Source: JABWCQ01 sp964530625 (lineage in GTDB: Bacteria > Electryoneota > RPQS01). From it: 64,000 nt of DNA. Shown here piece by piece: positions 7,885 to 16,009 of the stretch; the first letter of the stretch is position 1, and each line of letters starts with the position of its first letter. The notes beneath the pieces are model-generated. The model worked only from the letters and a program-made list of their open reading frames with translations. It was not told where the DNA came from and did no database searches. The stretch is from positions 1 through 64,000 of the forward strand of contig CAZHAK010000009.1 in the NCBI GenBank assembly GCA_964530625.1, read 5' to 3'. The position numbers and the translations under genes were made by a program.

Positions 7885-8058
7885 TTACTTGATCTCTTTA
7901 AAGTCCGCGTCTTCAATGTCGTCTGAACGACGCTCGCTCATCGACGAGGGGTTCGGACGACCCTTCACGGTAGGCTGTTGCTTCTTCGCCCGAAATAGAT
8001 TGAGCAGAATCTTCACTGCCAATACCACCGCGATCACTGTCAATAGCATCCGTAACAT
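7885..8058 (-). CDS. Small single-span membrane protein
   Basis: This predicted 57-residue protein has one transmembrane helix near the N-terminus (MLRMLLTVIAVVLAVKILLN). A basic, proline-rich cytosolic stretch and an acidic C-terminus (DDIEDADFKEIK) follow. The start is taken as the ATG at 8058, one base after the deoxynucleoside kinase stop. An in-frame start further upstream would overlap that gene by 15 codons. Small proteins with one helix and a DxDFxEI-like acidic tail occur next to housekeeping genes in the FCB group, but I do not recognise a function. The case for coding rests on tight packing (2 bp from ridA) and the sensible helix. Confidence 0.6.
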   Translation of the reverse strand: MLRMLLTVIAVVLAVKILLNLFRAKKQQPTVKGRPNPSSMSERRSDDIEDADFKEIK

Positions 8059-8059
8059 T

Positions 8060-8701
8060 CTAAAGGTCCACCGGGTTGAAGTAGCGTGTGCCGAGCTGTT
8101 CACGTTCGATCTCTTCCGTTATGGCCGCAAGGTGCGCGCCGTTGTTTACAAAATCAAGCTGCGTCGTATTCACGATCAGCAATGGCGTGTCGTCATAATT
8201 GAAAAAGAAATGGTTGTAGCCTTCATTCAGCGTGCGAATATACTCTTCAGACATGTCGCGTTCGTACGATCTGCTGCGCGTCCGGATATTTTTCATCAAA
8301 CGTTCGGTCGAGCTTTGCAGATACACTACGATATCCGGCTTGCGCACGCGGACCTCCATCAGTGCCATGACTTTCTCATATAGAGACAGTTCGTTCTCGC
8401 TCAAATTGATATACGCAAAAATCCGATCCTTCGGAAAAATGTAATCCGAAATCAGCGCCGAGTGAAAAAAATCAGGCTCAGGCAACTCCTGCTGTTGGCG
8501 AAAGCGCGACAACAGAAAGAACAACTGCGTCTGAAACGCGTAGTGCCGCGGATCTTTGTAAAACTGTGCCAGAAAAGGGTTCTCATCGTGATTTTCAAGA
8601 ATCAAGCGTCCGTTTATTTTCTCGGAGAGAATGCGCGCCAACGACGTCTTGCCGACGCCGATGACTCCTTCAATCGCGATATAGCGGTGGCGCGTATCCA
8701 T
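8060..8701 (-). CDS. Deoxynucleoside kinase (dAK/dGK-like)
   Basis: This 213-residue P-loop kinase phosphorylates deoxynucleosides in the salvage pathway. It has a Walker A motif GVIGVGKTSLA (residues ~13-23). The substrate-binding glutamate and region ENHDENPFLAQFYKDP follow, and then the QLFFLLSRF stretch, the SDYIFPKDRIFA segment (in place of DRS) and an arginine-rich LID (RTRSRSYERD). All are as in Bacillus Dgk/Dck and Bacteroidota deoxyadenosine kinases. It starts 8 bp after folK and belongs to the same operon. Which deoxynucleoside it prefers cannot be decided from sequence. Confidence 0.92.
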   Translation of the reverse strand: MDTRHRYIAIEGVIGVGKTSLARILSEKINGRLILENHDENPFLAQFYKDPRHYAFQTQLFFLLSRFRQQQELPEPDFFHSALISDYIFPKDRIFAYINLSENELSLYEKVMALMEVRVRKPDIVVYLQSSTERLMKNIRTRSRSYERDMSEEYIRTLNEGYNHFFFNYDDTPLLIVNTTQLDFVNNGAHLAAITEEIEREQLGTRYFNPVDL

Positions 8702-8709
8702 CTTGTAAT

Positions 8710-9195
8710 CTAGACAGTTGCTTTTCCCATGACACTGTATTCGTCCAACCCTGCAAGCAATTCTGAAAATGTGACGCGTAGGCGCGGATGTTTTTCGCCA
8801 GGAATCAATTCACATAGTGGGCTGAGATAGAAGTCACGCAAGTGCATTCGTGGATGCGGCACTATCAGATCAGGCAGATCAATCAACTCGTCTCCCCACA
8901 ACAACACATCCAAGTCGCACGTTCTTGCGCCGCCGTGTTTCTCAACCTTCCCTCCGACCTCGCGCTCAATCTCTTGCAGCATCTTCATAAACGAATACGC
9001 GTCACCTGTTCGTTCACACTCGAAGACAGTATTCAAGAAATTGCCGCCATCCACGCCGTCCACTGGAACAGACTCTACGATTTCTGCAACGCGCAAAACG
9101 TTGACGTGTTTGCGCAACTCCGAAATCGCCTTCTGAAAATTTGCGCTGCGATCACCAAGATTGCTGCCGAAACCGATGTAGGCGTGCTTAATCAT
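8710..9195 (-). CDS. folK: 2-amino-4-hydroxy-6-hydroxymethyldihydropteridine pyrophosphokinase
   Basis: FolK transfers pyrophosphate from ATP to 6-hydroxymethyl-7,8-dihydropterin in folate synthesis. The 161 residues begin MIKHAYIGFGSNLGDR and contain FLNTVFECE, the HPPK signature GGARTCDLDVLLWGDE with the metal-binding aspartates, and PHPRMHLRDFYLSPLCEL. I take the ATG at 9195 rather than an upstream in-frame start, because residues before GFGSNLG are not conserved. With that start it overlaps folB by 8 bp. FolB makes its substrate, so adjacency is functional. Confidence 0.95.
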   Translation of the reverse strand: MIKHAYIGFGSNLGDRSANFQKAISELRKHVNVLRVAEIVESVPVDGVDGGNFLNTVFECERTGDAYSFMKMLQEIEREVGGKVEKHGGARTCDLDVLLWGDELIDLPDLIVPHPRMHLRDFYLSPLCELIPGEKHPRLRVTFSELLAGLDEYSVMGKATV

Positions 9196-9565
9196 CTTTG
9201 CGGCGACGCACGACTTCCACCTCAACCCCACTCAGCACACCACCCATAGGTACATGCGGTTTGCGAACACGAATCATGACTTCCTCGACGCCCGAAAACT
9301 TAGCCAGCACGGCGTTCGCAAGCTCCGACGCGCAGGTTTCGAGCAACCGGTACGACTCCGCCAAGAACGTCCGCTGAATCTCCTGAAACAGTAGCGTGTA
9401 ATCCACGGTCCAATAAAGATCGTCGCCACCACCGCGGCCAAAGTCACCCGCCACTTCGCAATCGAGCACAAACAATTGGCCGAGCCGACGTTCTTCTTCG
9501 AGGGCGCCGTGATGAGCGTAAATCTGAATTCCTTTTAAGCGAATTCTATCGCTGGGCGAGTTCAT
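9188..9565 (-). CDS. folB: Dihydroneopterin aldolase
   Basis: FolB converts 7,8-dihydroneopterin to 6-hydroxymethyl-7,8-dihydropterin and glycolaldehyde. The 125 residues show the DHNA pattern: RIRLKGIQIYAHHGALEEERRLG at the start, VDYTLLFQEI in the middle, LLETCASELANAVLAKF, and RVRKPHVPMGG containing the catalytic lysine region. The ATG at 9565 overlaps the kdsA stop by 4 bp (ATGA). The folB-folK pair forms a small folate cassette inside the Kdo/CTP operon. Confidence 0.95.
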   Translation of the reverse strand: MNSPSDRIRLKGIQIYAHHGALEEERRLGQLFVLDCEVAGDFGRGGGDDLYWTVDYTLLFQEIQRTFLAESYRLLETCASELANAVLAKFSGVEEVMIRVRKPHVPMGGVLSGVEVEVVRRRKDD

Positions 9566-10389
9566 TTGTCTGATGATTCTTTCAAGGATTCCACCACACG
9601 AACAAGACTTCTAACTAACGGCTCAAGTTCACTCAGCGGCAGCATGTTTGCTCCATCAGATAGCGCGGCTGACGGATCGGGATGCGTTTCCACAAAGACC
9701 GCCGACACCGCTCCCGTGGCAACCGCAGCACGCGCAAGCGCCGGAATTAACTTGGGCGATCCACCGGATACACCGCCGCCTTGTCCGCCCATTTTCTGCA
9801 CACTATGCGTCGCGTCAAACACCACCGGATAACCTAACTCAGCGAGAGTCACAAGCGAACGCATATCTACAACCAATTCGCGATATCCAAAGCTCGAACC
9901 CCGTTCAGTCAGCAAAATTTTTGAATTGCCCGTTGAGGCAATTTTGTCGACGGCATATCGCATGTCTTCCGGCGCCACAAATTGCCCCTTCTTGACATTA
10001 ACCGCCTTACCCGTCTTTCCCGCCGCGACAAGTATATCCGTTTGCCTGCAAAGAAAGGCGGGGATCTGCAAAATGTCCACGACTTCTCCGGCGGGAGCCG
10101 CCTGCTCCGGCAAATGAATGTCCGTCGTTACGGGTAGACCCGACATGCTGCGAACTTTTTCAAGAATGCGCAATCCTTCGTCAATTCCCGGCCCGCGATA
10201 ACTTGTTACCGAAGTTCTATTCGCTTTGTCAAAACTCGCCTTAAACACCGGCAACACACCCGTACGCACGGCGATTCCCGCAAGTTGCTCAGCCAAGAAA
10301 AGGCACAGGTCTTCCGACTCGATCACACACGGACCAGCAATGATGGCAAGCGGAAAAAATGCTCCGCCGATGTCAATTGAGTCGGTCAA
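9562..10389 (-). CDS. kdsA: 3-deoxy-D-manno-octulosonate 8-phosphate synthase, metal-dependent type
   Basis: KdsA condenses phosphoenolpyruvate with arabinose 5-phosphate to Kdo-8-phosphate for LPS. The 275 residues contain IIAGPCVIES near the N-terminus, FKASFDKANRTS, VNVKKGQF, LTERGSSFGYRELVVDMR, DATHSVQ and the C-terminal VETHPDPSAALSDGANML. The cysteine in AGPC corresponds to the metal-binding cysteine of the Aquifex class; E. coli has a different residue there. A divalent-metal-dependent enzyme is therefore predicted. The start is TTG at 10389, overlapping the isocitrate dehydrogenase gene by 17 bp. Its substrate is supplied by KdsD, encoded at 42596. Confidence 0.96.
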   Translation of the reverse strand: MTDSIDIGGAFFPLAIIAGPCVIESEDLCLFLAEQLAGIAVRTGVLPVFKASFDKANRTSVTSYRGPGIDEGLRILEKVRSMSGLPVTTDIHLPEQAAPAGEVVDILQIPAFLCRQTDILVAAGKTGKAVNVKKGQFVAPEDMRYAVDKIASTGNSKILLTERGSSFGYRELVVDMRSLVTLAELGYPVVFDATHSVQKMGGQGGGVSGGSPKLIPALARAAVATGAVSAVFVETHPDPSAALSDGANMLPLSELEPLVRSLVRVVESLKESSDK

Positions 10390-11392
10390 TGATCGCCTTG
10401 GTAATATCCGCCGTGCCGAACTTCGAGCCCTGCAGCAAGTCGGGTGTTAAATACTTGCCTTCTTTCAGCACCGCACGAACAGCGTCGCCAACACTCTTTG
10501 ATGCCGCTTCCTCGCCGATATGACTCAGCATCATCGCACCAGCGAGCACAAGTGAAATCGGATTGGCAATTCCTTTACCCGCGATGTCCGGCGCGCTGCC
10601 ATGAATCGCTTCGAAAATCGCAAACTTGTCGCCAAAATTCGCGCCGGGAGCAACACCAAGACCGCCCACCAAACCCGCTGTCAAGTCTGACACGATGTCC
10701 CCGAATAAATTCGTGGTCACAATCATGTCGTATGTATGTGGCTTTCTGACAAGTTCCATACATGCCGCGTCAATGATTCTCTCTTCAGAAAAAACATCCG
10801 GATAGTCAGCCGCGACTTCACGAAAACTTTCAAGAAAAATTCCCGAAAAAATTTTCAAGATGTTCGCCTTATGAATGCAGGTGACTTTCTTGCGCCCGTA
10901 CTTTCGGGCCCATTCAAAAGTGTATTTACAAACCCGATCCATCGATGCGCGTGTATTGCAAGCGACCACGATGGCCGCGCGCTTGTCCGGATCCACGTAC
11001 ATTTCTTGTCCGGTGTAGAGTCCCTCTGTGTTCTCGCGAACGACGATAATATCTGTATTCGGAAACGGTGTTACCAGTCCGTCGAAAGAAACACATGGCC
11101 TCAAATTCGCGTATAAGTCGTACTTCTGTCTGAGCGAGACGTTTACACTCTTGTAGCCTCCGCCCACCGGAGTCGTGATCGGACCCTTCAGGGCCACTCC
11201 CGTTCGCTCTATTGAATCCGTAGTCTCTTTCGGCAATGGATCTTTGCCGTTTGCGATTGCGGCTAAACCCGCATGACAAACTTCCCATTGAATGACAACG
11301 CCCGTCGCCTCCATGATGGCCACTGCGGCCTCGGAGATCGACGGGCCGATACCGTCCCCGGGAATGAGCGTCGCCTTATGAGTGCGCTGCAC
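10373..11392 (-). CDS. NAD-type isocitrate dehydrogenase
   Basis: This 339-residue member of the isocitrate/isopropylmalate dehydrogenase family has LIPGDGIGPSISEA at the start, the substrate segment SVNVSLRQKYDLYANLRP, RENTEGLYTGQEM (isocitrate type; isopropylmalate enzymes have RELTGG), the lysine in HKANILK and the aspartates in NLFGDIVSDLTAGLVGGLG. The cofactor loop reads GSAPDIAGKG. Asp-Ile at this place goes with NAD, whereas NADP enzymes carry Lys-Tyr. It resembles the mitochondrial NAD-IDH subunits and functions in the TCA cycle. Homoisocitrate or tartrate dehydrogenase is a less likely alternative. GTG start, 2 bp after pyrG. Confidence 0.88.
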   Translation of the reverse strand: MQRTHKATLIPGDGIGPSISEAAVAIMEATGVVIQWEVCHAGLAAIANGKDPLPKETTDSIERTGVALKGPITTPVGGGYKSVNVSLRQKYDLYANLRPCVSFDGLVTPFPNTDIIVVRENTEGLYTGQEMYVDPDKRAAIVVACNTRASMDRVCKYTFEWARKYGRKKVTCIHKANILKIFSGIFLESFREVAADYPDVFSEERIIDAACMELVRKPHTYDMIVTTNLFGDIVSDLTAGLVGGLGVAPGANFGDKFAIFEAIHGSAPDIAGKGIANPISLVLAGAMMLSHIGEEAASKSVGDAVRAVLKEGKYLTPDLLQGSKFGTADITKAIIDRLN

Positions 11393-11394
11393 TC

Positions 11395-13086
11395 CTACTC
11401 CTCTGTTACAGTTTCAAGTTTCTTTGCCGGTGCGTGCTCTTTCGCCTTCGGCTCGCTCATTTTCAAACAGGCCCCCACGAAATCTCTAAATAAAGGGTGC
11501 GGCTGAGTCGGGCGGCTCTTTAGTTCAGGATGGAACTGAACCGCAAGGAACCACGGATGATCCGGTAACTCGATAATCTCAACTAAGTCTCCGCCGGGCC
11601 ACACTCCCGTACACTTCAATCCGTTCTGCTCAAGCAGCTCACGATAATGATTGTTCACTTCGTACCGATGACGATGACGTTCCGTAATCGCATCGGTGCC
11701 GAATGCCTCATGAGCTTTAGATCCCCGTGTGAGAAAACAAGGATAGCTGCCCAGGCGCATCGTCGCCCCCTTCTGTTTCAGTCCCCGCTGTTCCGGCAGC
11801 AAGTCTATCACCGGATGTTTCGTCGTCGGAGCAAATTCCGTTGAATTCGCGCGACGCAATCCGCACACGTTGCGAGCGAATTCAATCACCGCAGCTTGCA
11901 TTCCCAGACAAATTCCAAAGAACGGAATGTTCTTCGTCCTGGCAAACTGAACAGCCGCAATCTTGCCTTCGATTCCGCGCTCGCCGAATCCGCCGGGAAT
12001 CAACAAGCCGCTGCATCCCGCCATCAATTCAGCAGCGTCGCCGCTCTCAAATTCCTCGGCTTCAATCCACTTTAATTCCACCCGCGCACCATGAAACGCG
12101 CCCGCGTGGACGAACGCCTCGATGATAGATTTATATGAATCTCGCACCTCGACGTACTTGCCCGCGATGGCAATCTTAACCGTCTTGGTCGGATGCTTGA
12201 TTTTTCTGACCACGGATTGCCACTGCGTAAAGTCCGGCTCCTTTGCACGTAAACCAAGCTGCCCGATGATTCGTTTGCTCATCCCGTCCCGCTCAAACAG
12301 CAGCGGCAATTCGTAAACTGTGCTCACATCCGGCACGTCAAACACATCTTCGCGGCTGACATTGCAGAACAAAGCAATCTTATCCTTTACCTTGCGGTCG
12401 AGCGGACGATCCGTTCTGCATAACAGCAGGTCCGGCTGAATACCGATTTCGCGTAACTCTTTCACAGAGTGCTGAGTCGGCTTCGTCTTGACTTCCTGAG
12501 CCGTAGGAATAAACGGAACAAGTGTCAAGTGAATATAAACACAATTTTTCGGGCCAAGCTCAAGACCGAATTGGCGAATCGCTTCCAAGTAAGGCAAACT
12601 CTCAATGTCACCGACCGTTCCGCCGACTTCGACTAACACAACGTCGTAGGATTTGGATCCGTGTGTCACCGCCAGCATGCGCTCGATGATTTCTCCTGTG
12701 ATGTGCGGAATCACCTGTACCGTCGCGCCCAGATAATCACCTCTGCGCTCTTTGGAAATCACCGTGTGATAAATCTGGCCCGTCGTCGCGTTATTTGCGC
12801 GTGACATATCTTCGTCAATAAATCTTTCGTAGTGCCCTAAATCGAGATCCGTCTCCGCCCCGTCCTCTGTCACATATACTTCACCGTGCTGAAACGGATT
12901 CATCGTTCCCGGATCCACATTGATATACGGATCCAGTTTCATCATCGTGACTTTCAGCCCGCGAGCCTTCAGCAGTCTGCCGATGGATGCCGAAGCGATT
13001 CCCTTGCCAAGCGAAGATACCACACCGCCCGTAATGAATACGTACTTGGTGCGGCCGATCTTGCGCGATTTCTTTTGGGGTGCCAT
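11395..13086 (-). CDS. pyrG: CTP synthase
   Basis: PyrG aminates UTP to CTP using glutamine. The 563 residues start with the synthase domain (YVFITGGVVSSLGKGI P-loop, KLDPYINVDPGTMNPFQHGEVYV, the regulatory GGTVGDIES). They end with a class-I glutaminase domain holding the nucleophile cysteine in FFGICLGMQ and the His-Glu pair in QFHPELKSRPTQPHPLF. The length is slightly over the usual 535-550 because of a basic N-terminal tail and a lysine-rich C-terminal tail. CTP is the co-substrate of KdsB, encoded directly upstream, which explains the kdsB-pyrG pairing. Confidence 0.98.
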   Translation of the reverse strand: MAPQKKSRKIGRTKYVFITGGVVSSLGKGIASASIGRLLKARGLKVTMMKLDPYINVDPGTMNPFQHGEVYVTEDGAETDLDLGHYERFIDEDMSRANNATTGQIYHTVISKERRGDYLGATVQVIPHITGEIIERMLAVTHGSKSYDVVLVEVGGTVGDIESLPYLEAIRQFGLELGPKNCVYIHLTLVPFIPTAQEVKTKPTQHSVKELREIGIQPDLLLCRTDRPLDRKVKDKIALFCNVSREDVFDVPDVSTVYELPLLFERDGMSKRIIGQLGLRAKEPDFTQWQSVVRKIKHPTKTVKIAIAGKYVEVRDSYKSIIEAFVHAGAFHGARVELKWIEAEEFESGDAAELMAGCSGLLIPGGFGERGIEGKIAAVQFARTKNIPFFGICLGMQAAVIEFARNVCGLRRANSTEFAPTTKHPVIDLLPEQRGLKQKGATMRLGSYPCFLTRGSKAHEAFGTDAITERHRHRYEVNNHYRELLEQNGLKCTGVWPGGDLVEIIELPDHPWFLAVQFHPELKSRPTQPHPLFRDFVGACLKMSEPKAKEHAPAKKLETVTEE

Positions 13087-13092
13087 AGGAAA

Positions 13093-13821
13093 TTAGGGGG
13101 TTCTGAGGGAGAGTGTAAGCAAATCTTCGGGCGTGTCTATACCGACGGACTGGCTTTGAACGGAGACAGTATGAATCACATAACCTGCCTCCAGCCAGCG
13201 CAATTGTTCAAGACTTTCAACTTGTTCAAGCGGCGAAGGCGAGAGCTTCACCAGCTCGGCCAGAGTCTCGCGACGAAAACCATAGATACCAAGGTGACGG
13301 TAGTGGACTGTTCCGTGTGTCGGTTTATTGCGCAAAAACGGAACAACCGAACGGCTGAAATACAGCGCTCGTCCGTTGTTTGCGACCACCGCTTTCACGA
13401 CGTGCGGCCTCTCAAGCTCTTGGTCCGCTCGACTCGGGACAACTGCCGTGCCGATGCGGATGCCGTCATGGCGAAGCAAGTCCGCCACCGCGCCAATTAC
13501 TTCAGGCTCCATCACCGGCTCGTCGCCTTGCACGTTCAAAACAACATCGTAGCCCGGAATATCAAAGGCTGCAGCCGCGACTCGATCCGTTCCAGAAGGC
13601 AGAGCAGGATCGGTCATCACCGCTTCTCCGCCAAAGTCTGAACAAGCCTTCAAAATTCGAGCGTCATCTGTGGCCACAACAACATGATCCACACCCGAAG
13701 CGGCCCGGCACTTCTCCCAAACATGCTGAACCATTGGCTTGCCCCACAGCAATTCAAGCGGCTTGCCCGGAAAGCGAATCGCTCCGAAGCGTGCCGGAAT
13801 CACTGCCAATACACGGCTCAT
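13093..13821 (-). CDS. kdsB: 3-deoxy-manno-octulosonate cytidylyltransferase
   Basis: KdsB activates Kdo with CTP to CMP-Kdo, the donor for lipid A glycosylation. The 242 residues have the nucleotide-binding start VIPARFGAIRFPGKPL (conserved Arg and Lys), HVVVATDDARI, VLNVQGDEPVMEPEVI with the metal aspartate, YFSRSVVPF, HLGIYGFRR and LEQVESLEQLRWLEAGY. The ATG at 13821 overlaps the gatC stop by 4 bp, and pyrG starts 6 bp downstream. Confidence 0.97.
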   Translation of the reverse strand: MSRVLAVIPARFGAIRFPGKPLELLWGKPMVQHVWEKCRAASGVDHVVVATDDARILKACSDFGGEAVMTDPALPSGTDRVAAAAFDIPGYDVVLNVQGDEPVMEPEVIGAVADLLRHDGIRIGTAVVPSRADQELERPHVVKAVVANNGRALYFSRSVVPFLRNKPTHGTVHYRHLGIYGFRRETLAELVKLSPSPLEQVESLEQLRWLEAGYVIHTVSVQSQSVGIDTPEDLLTLSLRTP

Positions 13822-14108
13822 GTGTTCAGAACTCGAGGCAAGCGGAAGAATTCCTCCGTTCGATCTGGAGCATCCCGCAACACAACCTCTAGCGGAAGAC
13901 TAACATGAGGAACGTCGTCCTCCAACAGATGATCGCCCGGTACCGCGTGAACCATTGGCTCGACATCGGTCACGTCAACCGTCTGCAATTGGTCAAAATA
14001 GGCCAATATCGCGTTAAGTTCCGTGTAGAAGCTGTTTACATCTTCTTCGGTCAGCCGTAAGCGGGCTAACTTCGCAAGGTTTTCAATATCTGTTCTGCTG
14101 ACACTCAA
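13818..14108 (-). CDS. gatC: Asp-tRNA(Asn)/Glu-tRNA(Gln) amidotransferase subunit C
   Basis: GatC is the small subunit that holds GatA and GatB together in the tRNA-dependent amidotransferase. The 96 residues show the family layout: IENLAKLARLRLTEEDVN, LNAILAYFDQLQTVDVTDVEPM, then the LPLEVVLRDAP and EEFF tail. The start codon is TTG at 14108, matching the usual MSV-R-D-x-x-x-AKLARL beginning. gatA and gatB are not in the window. It is the first gene of the kds/pyrG/fol operon; an 80-bp gap separates it from the ABC exporter genes, which are transcribed towards it. Confidence 0.95.
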   Translation of the reverse strand: MSVSRTDIENLAKLARLRLTEEDVNSFYTELNAILAYFDQLQTVDVTDVEPMVHAVPGDHLLEDDVPHVSLPLEVVLRDAPDRTEEFFRLPRVLNT

Positions 14109-14188
14109 GTTCGACTTAGTCCAGTTAAAACAACATCTTTACATATCTACTTAAACTAAAGTTAAGGTAGTTCAAAATCCCCCAAAAG

Positions 14189-16009
14189 TCAAGGGATTGC
14201 TGGAGCCTTAGCTGCTTCAACTCCCTGACCAAACTGCAGACGATAAAGCCGGTAGTATATGCCTCCCAGCTTCAAAAGTTCGTCGTGTGAGCCTTCTTCG
14301 CGGAGTTTTCCGTGATGCATGACCAATATTCGGTCACAACTCTGAATTGTGGACAGGCGGTGCGCGATAATGATGGACGTTCGCCCCGCCAAGACCCGAC
14401 CAATCGCCTGCTGAATCAATTGCTCCGTCTCAGTGTCTATGGAGGCTGTCGCCTCATCCAGAATCAACAATTCCGGCCTTCTTAGAAGAGCGCGGGCAAA
14501 TGCTAACAGTTGCCGTTGCCCCGTGGAAAGGGTCGCACCCCGTTCGACAACTGTCTCGGCGTAACCGTGCGGGAGCATCTCAATGAAACAGCTGGCAAAC
14601 ACCATTCGGGCAACCTCTTCGACCTCTGAATCCGAGGCATCCGGCCTGCCGTAGCGAATGTTGTCCGCAATATTCCCCGCGAAAATGAACACGTCCTGCA
14701 ACACAATTCCCAGCATCGCCCGCAACTCCTCAAGCGGATACTCACGAATATCCCGCCCCTTGATCAGGATGGCGCCCTTCTGAATATCATAGAATCGCTG
14801 TAAGAGCGAGATGATGGTGGTCTTTCCTGCTCCAGTGGCGCCGACAACCGCGATGGATTCACCTGTCCGCACAACGAAACTGACGTCCTGCAGGATCCAC
14901 TCGTCGGGATTGTAGGCAAACCATACATTGCGGAATTCGATGAACGGTGCGCTGTTCGCTTTGTCTTCACGAACAGCTACGCCCTGATCGCGGACTTCAA
15001 TAGGTTCGTCAATAACCTGAAACACCCGTTCAGCTGAAGCCATTGCCGCTTGCAGGATGTTGTATTTTTCAGCAAGGTCGCGCACGGGCCGATAGAATCG
15101 TTCGACGTATTGCAGGAAAGCCACGAGCGTCCCCACCGTCACCGTTCCGGCAATCATCATGGTTCCCCCACCCCAGATAATCGCACCGATCGCAAGCGCA
15201 GAGATGAACTCCACGCTGGGAAAGAATAGTGCATAAAAATAAATTGTATCCAAATATGTGTCTTTGAGAGAACTGTTCTGCTCCTGAAACTTGTCATAAT
15301 TCCGTTTCTCCCGCCCGAATAACTGCACGACCCGCATTCCCGTGATATTCTCTTGGAGGTATCCGTTCATTGCTGATATCTGCGCACGAGTTTTCCGGTA
15401 AAGGTCCCGAACCTTTTTGCGAAAAGCGAACGTCACAACCAGCAGAATCGGAATAACAAGGAGCGTCAAGAGCGCAAGCTGCCAATTGATCGCAAACATC
15501 ACAATCGTGATGCCTAATAACGTAAATACGTCGCCGAAAATCGCCACCATTCCGGAGCCGAACAGCTCATATAACGCCTGCACGTCCGACGTCACCCGCG
15601 TCATTAATCGCCCGACCGGATTGCGATCGAAATACGGAACAGAGAGCTTCTGCAGCTTGTCAAACACGTCGCGCCGCATCCGGTACATGATAATCTGCCC
15701 AGCTTCGCCAGTCAAGTAAACCTGGCTCCACCGCAGCACCGTTGACAACGCCGCGATGATGATAAACACAATACAGATTTTGATCAGACCAGGCATGTCC
15801 GCGTTTGCGATGTAGTTGTCAATTGCGATCTTCGACAGCCACGGCCCCGCAAGCTCTGTCAGCGCGCCCAGCATCAACAAACCAACCGCGGCGAATAGTT
15901 TCAGTTTCTGGTTGCCGACGTAACCCCACAGCCGCTTGACCAGCACTGAATCATACGCCTTACCCATCACGTCGCGGTCATCAGAGATTTTCTTGATCCT
16001 GTCGCTCAT
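14189..16009 (-). CDS. Heterodimeric ABC exporter subunit B (canonical Walker B, degenerate signature)
   Basis: This 606-residue half-transporter has an N-terminal six-helix ABC exporter domain (~20-320) and an ATPase domain (~355-590). Walker A is GATGAGKTT, the Q-loop lies in VLQDVFIF, the signature is LSTGQRQ (canonical LSGGQ is altered), Walker B with catalytic glutamate is LLILDEATASID, and the H-loop is IAHRLST. With the neighbouring subunit (16006-17748) this makes a BmrCD/TM287-288-type asymmetric pair. This subunit supplies the glutamate of the active site and the altered signature of the inactive site. The ATG at 16009 overlaps the partner's stop by 4 bp. Substrate is unknown; drugs or lipids are typical of the family. 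Confidence 0.92.
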   Translation of the reverse strand: MSDRIKKISDDRDVMGKAYDSVLVKRLWGYVGNQKLKLFAAVGLLMLGALTELAGPWLSKIAIDNYIANADMPGLIKICIVFIIIAALSTVLRWSQVYLTGEAGQIIMYRMRRDVFDKLQKLSVPYFDRNPVGRLMTRVTSDVQALYELFGSGMVAIFGDVFTLLGITIVMFAINWQLALLTLLVIPILLVVTFAFRKKVRDLYRKTRAQISAMNGYLQENITGMRVVQLFGREKRNYDKFQEQNSSLKDTYLDTIYFYALFFPSVEFISALAIGAIIWGGGTMMIAGTVTVGTLVAFLQYVERFYRPVRDLAEKYNILQAAMASAERVFQVIDEPIEVRDQGVAVREDKANSAPFIEFRNVWFAYNPDEWILQDVSFVVRTGESIAVVGATGAGKTTIISLLQRFYDIQKGAILIKGRDIREYPLEELRAMLGIVLQDVFIFAGNIADNIRYGRPDASDSEVEEVARMVFASCFIEMLPHGYAETVVERGATLSTGQRQLLAFARALLRRPELLILDEATASIDTETEQLIQQAIGRVLAGRTSIIIAHRLSTIQSCDRILVMHHGKLREEGSHDELLKLGGIYYRLYRLQFGQGVEAAKAPAIP

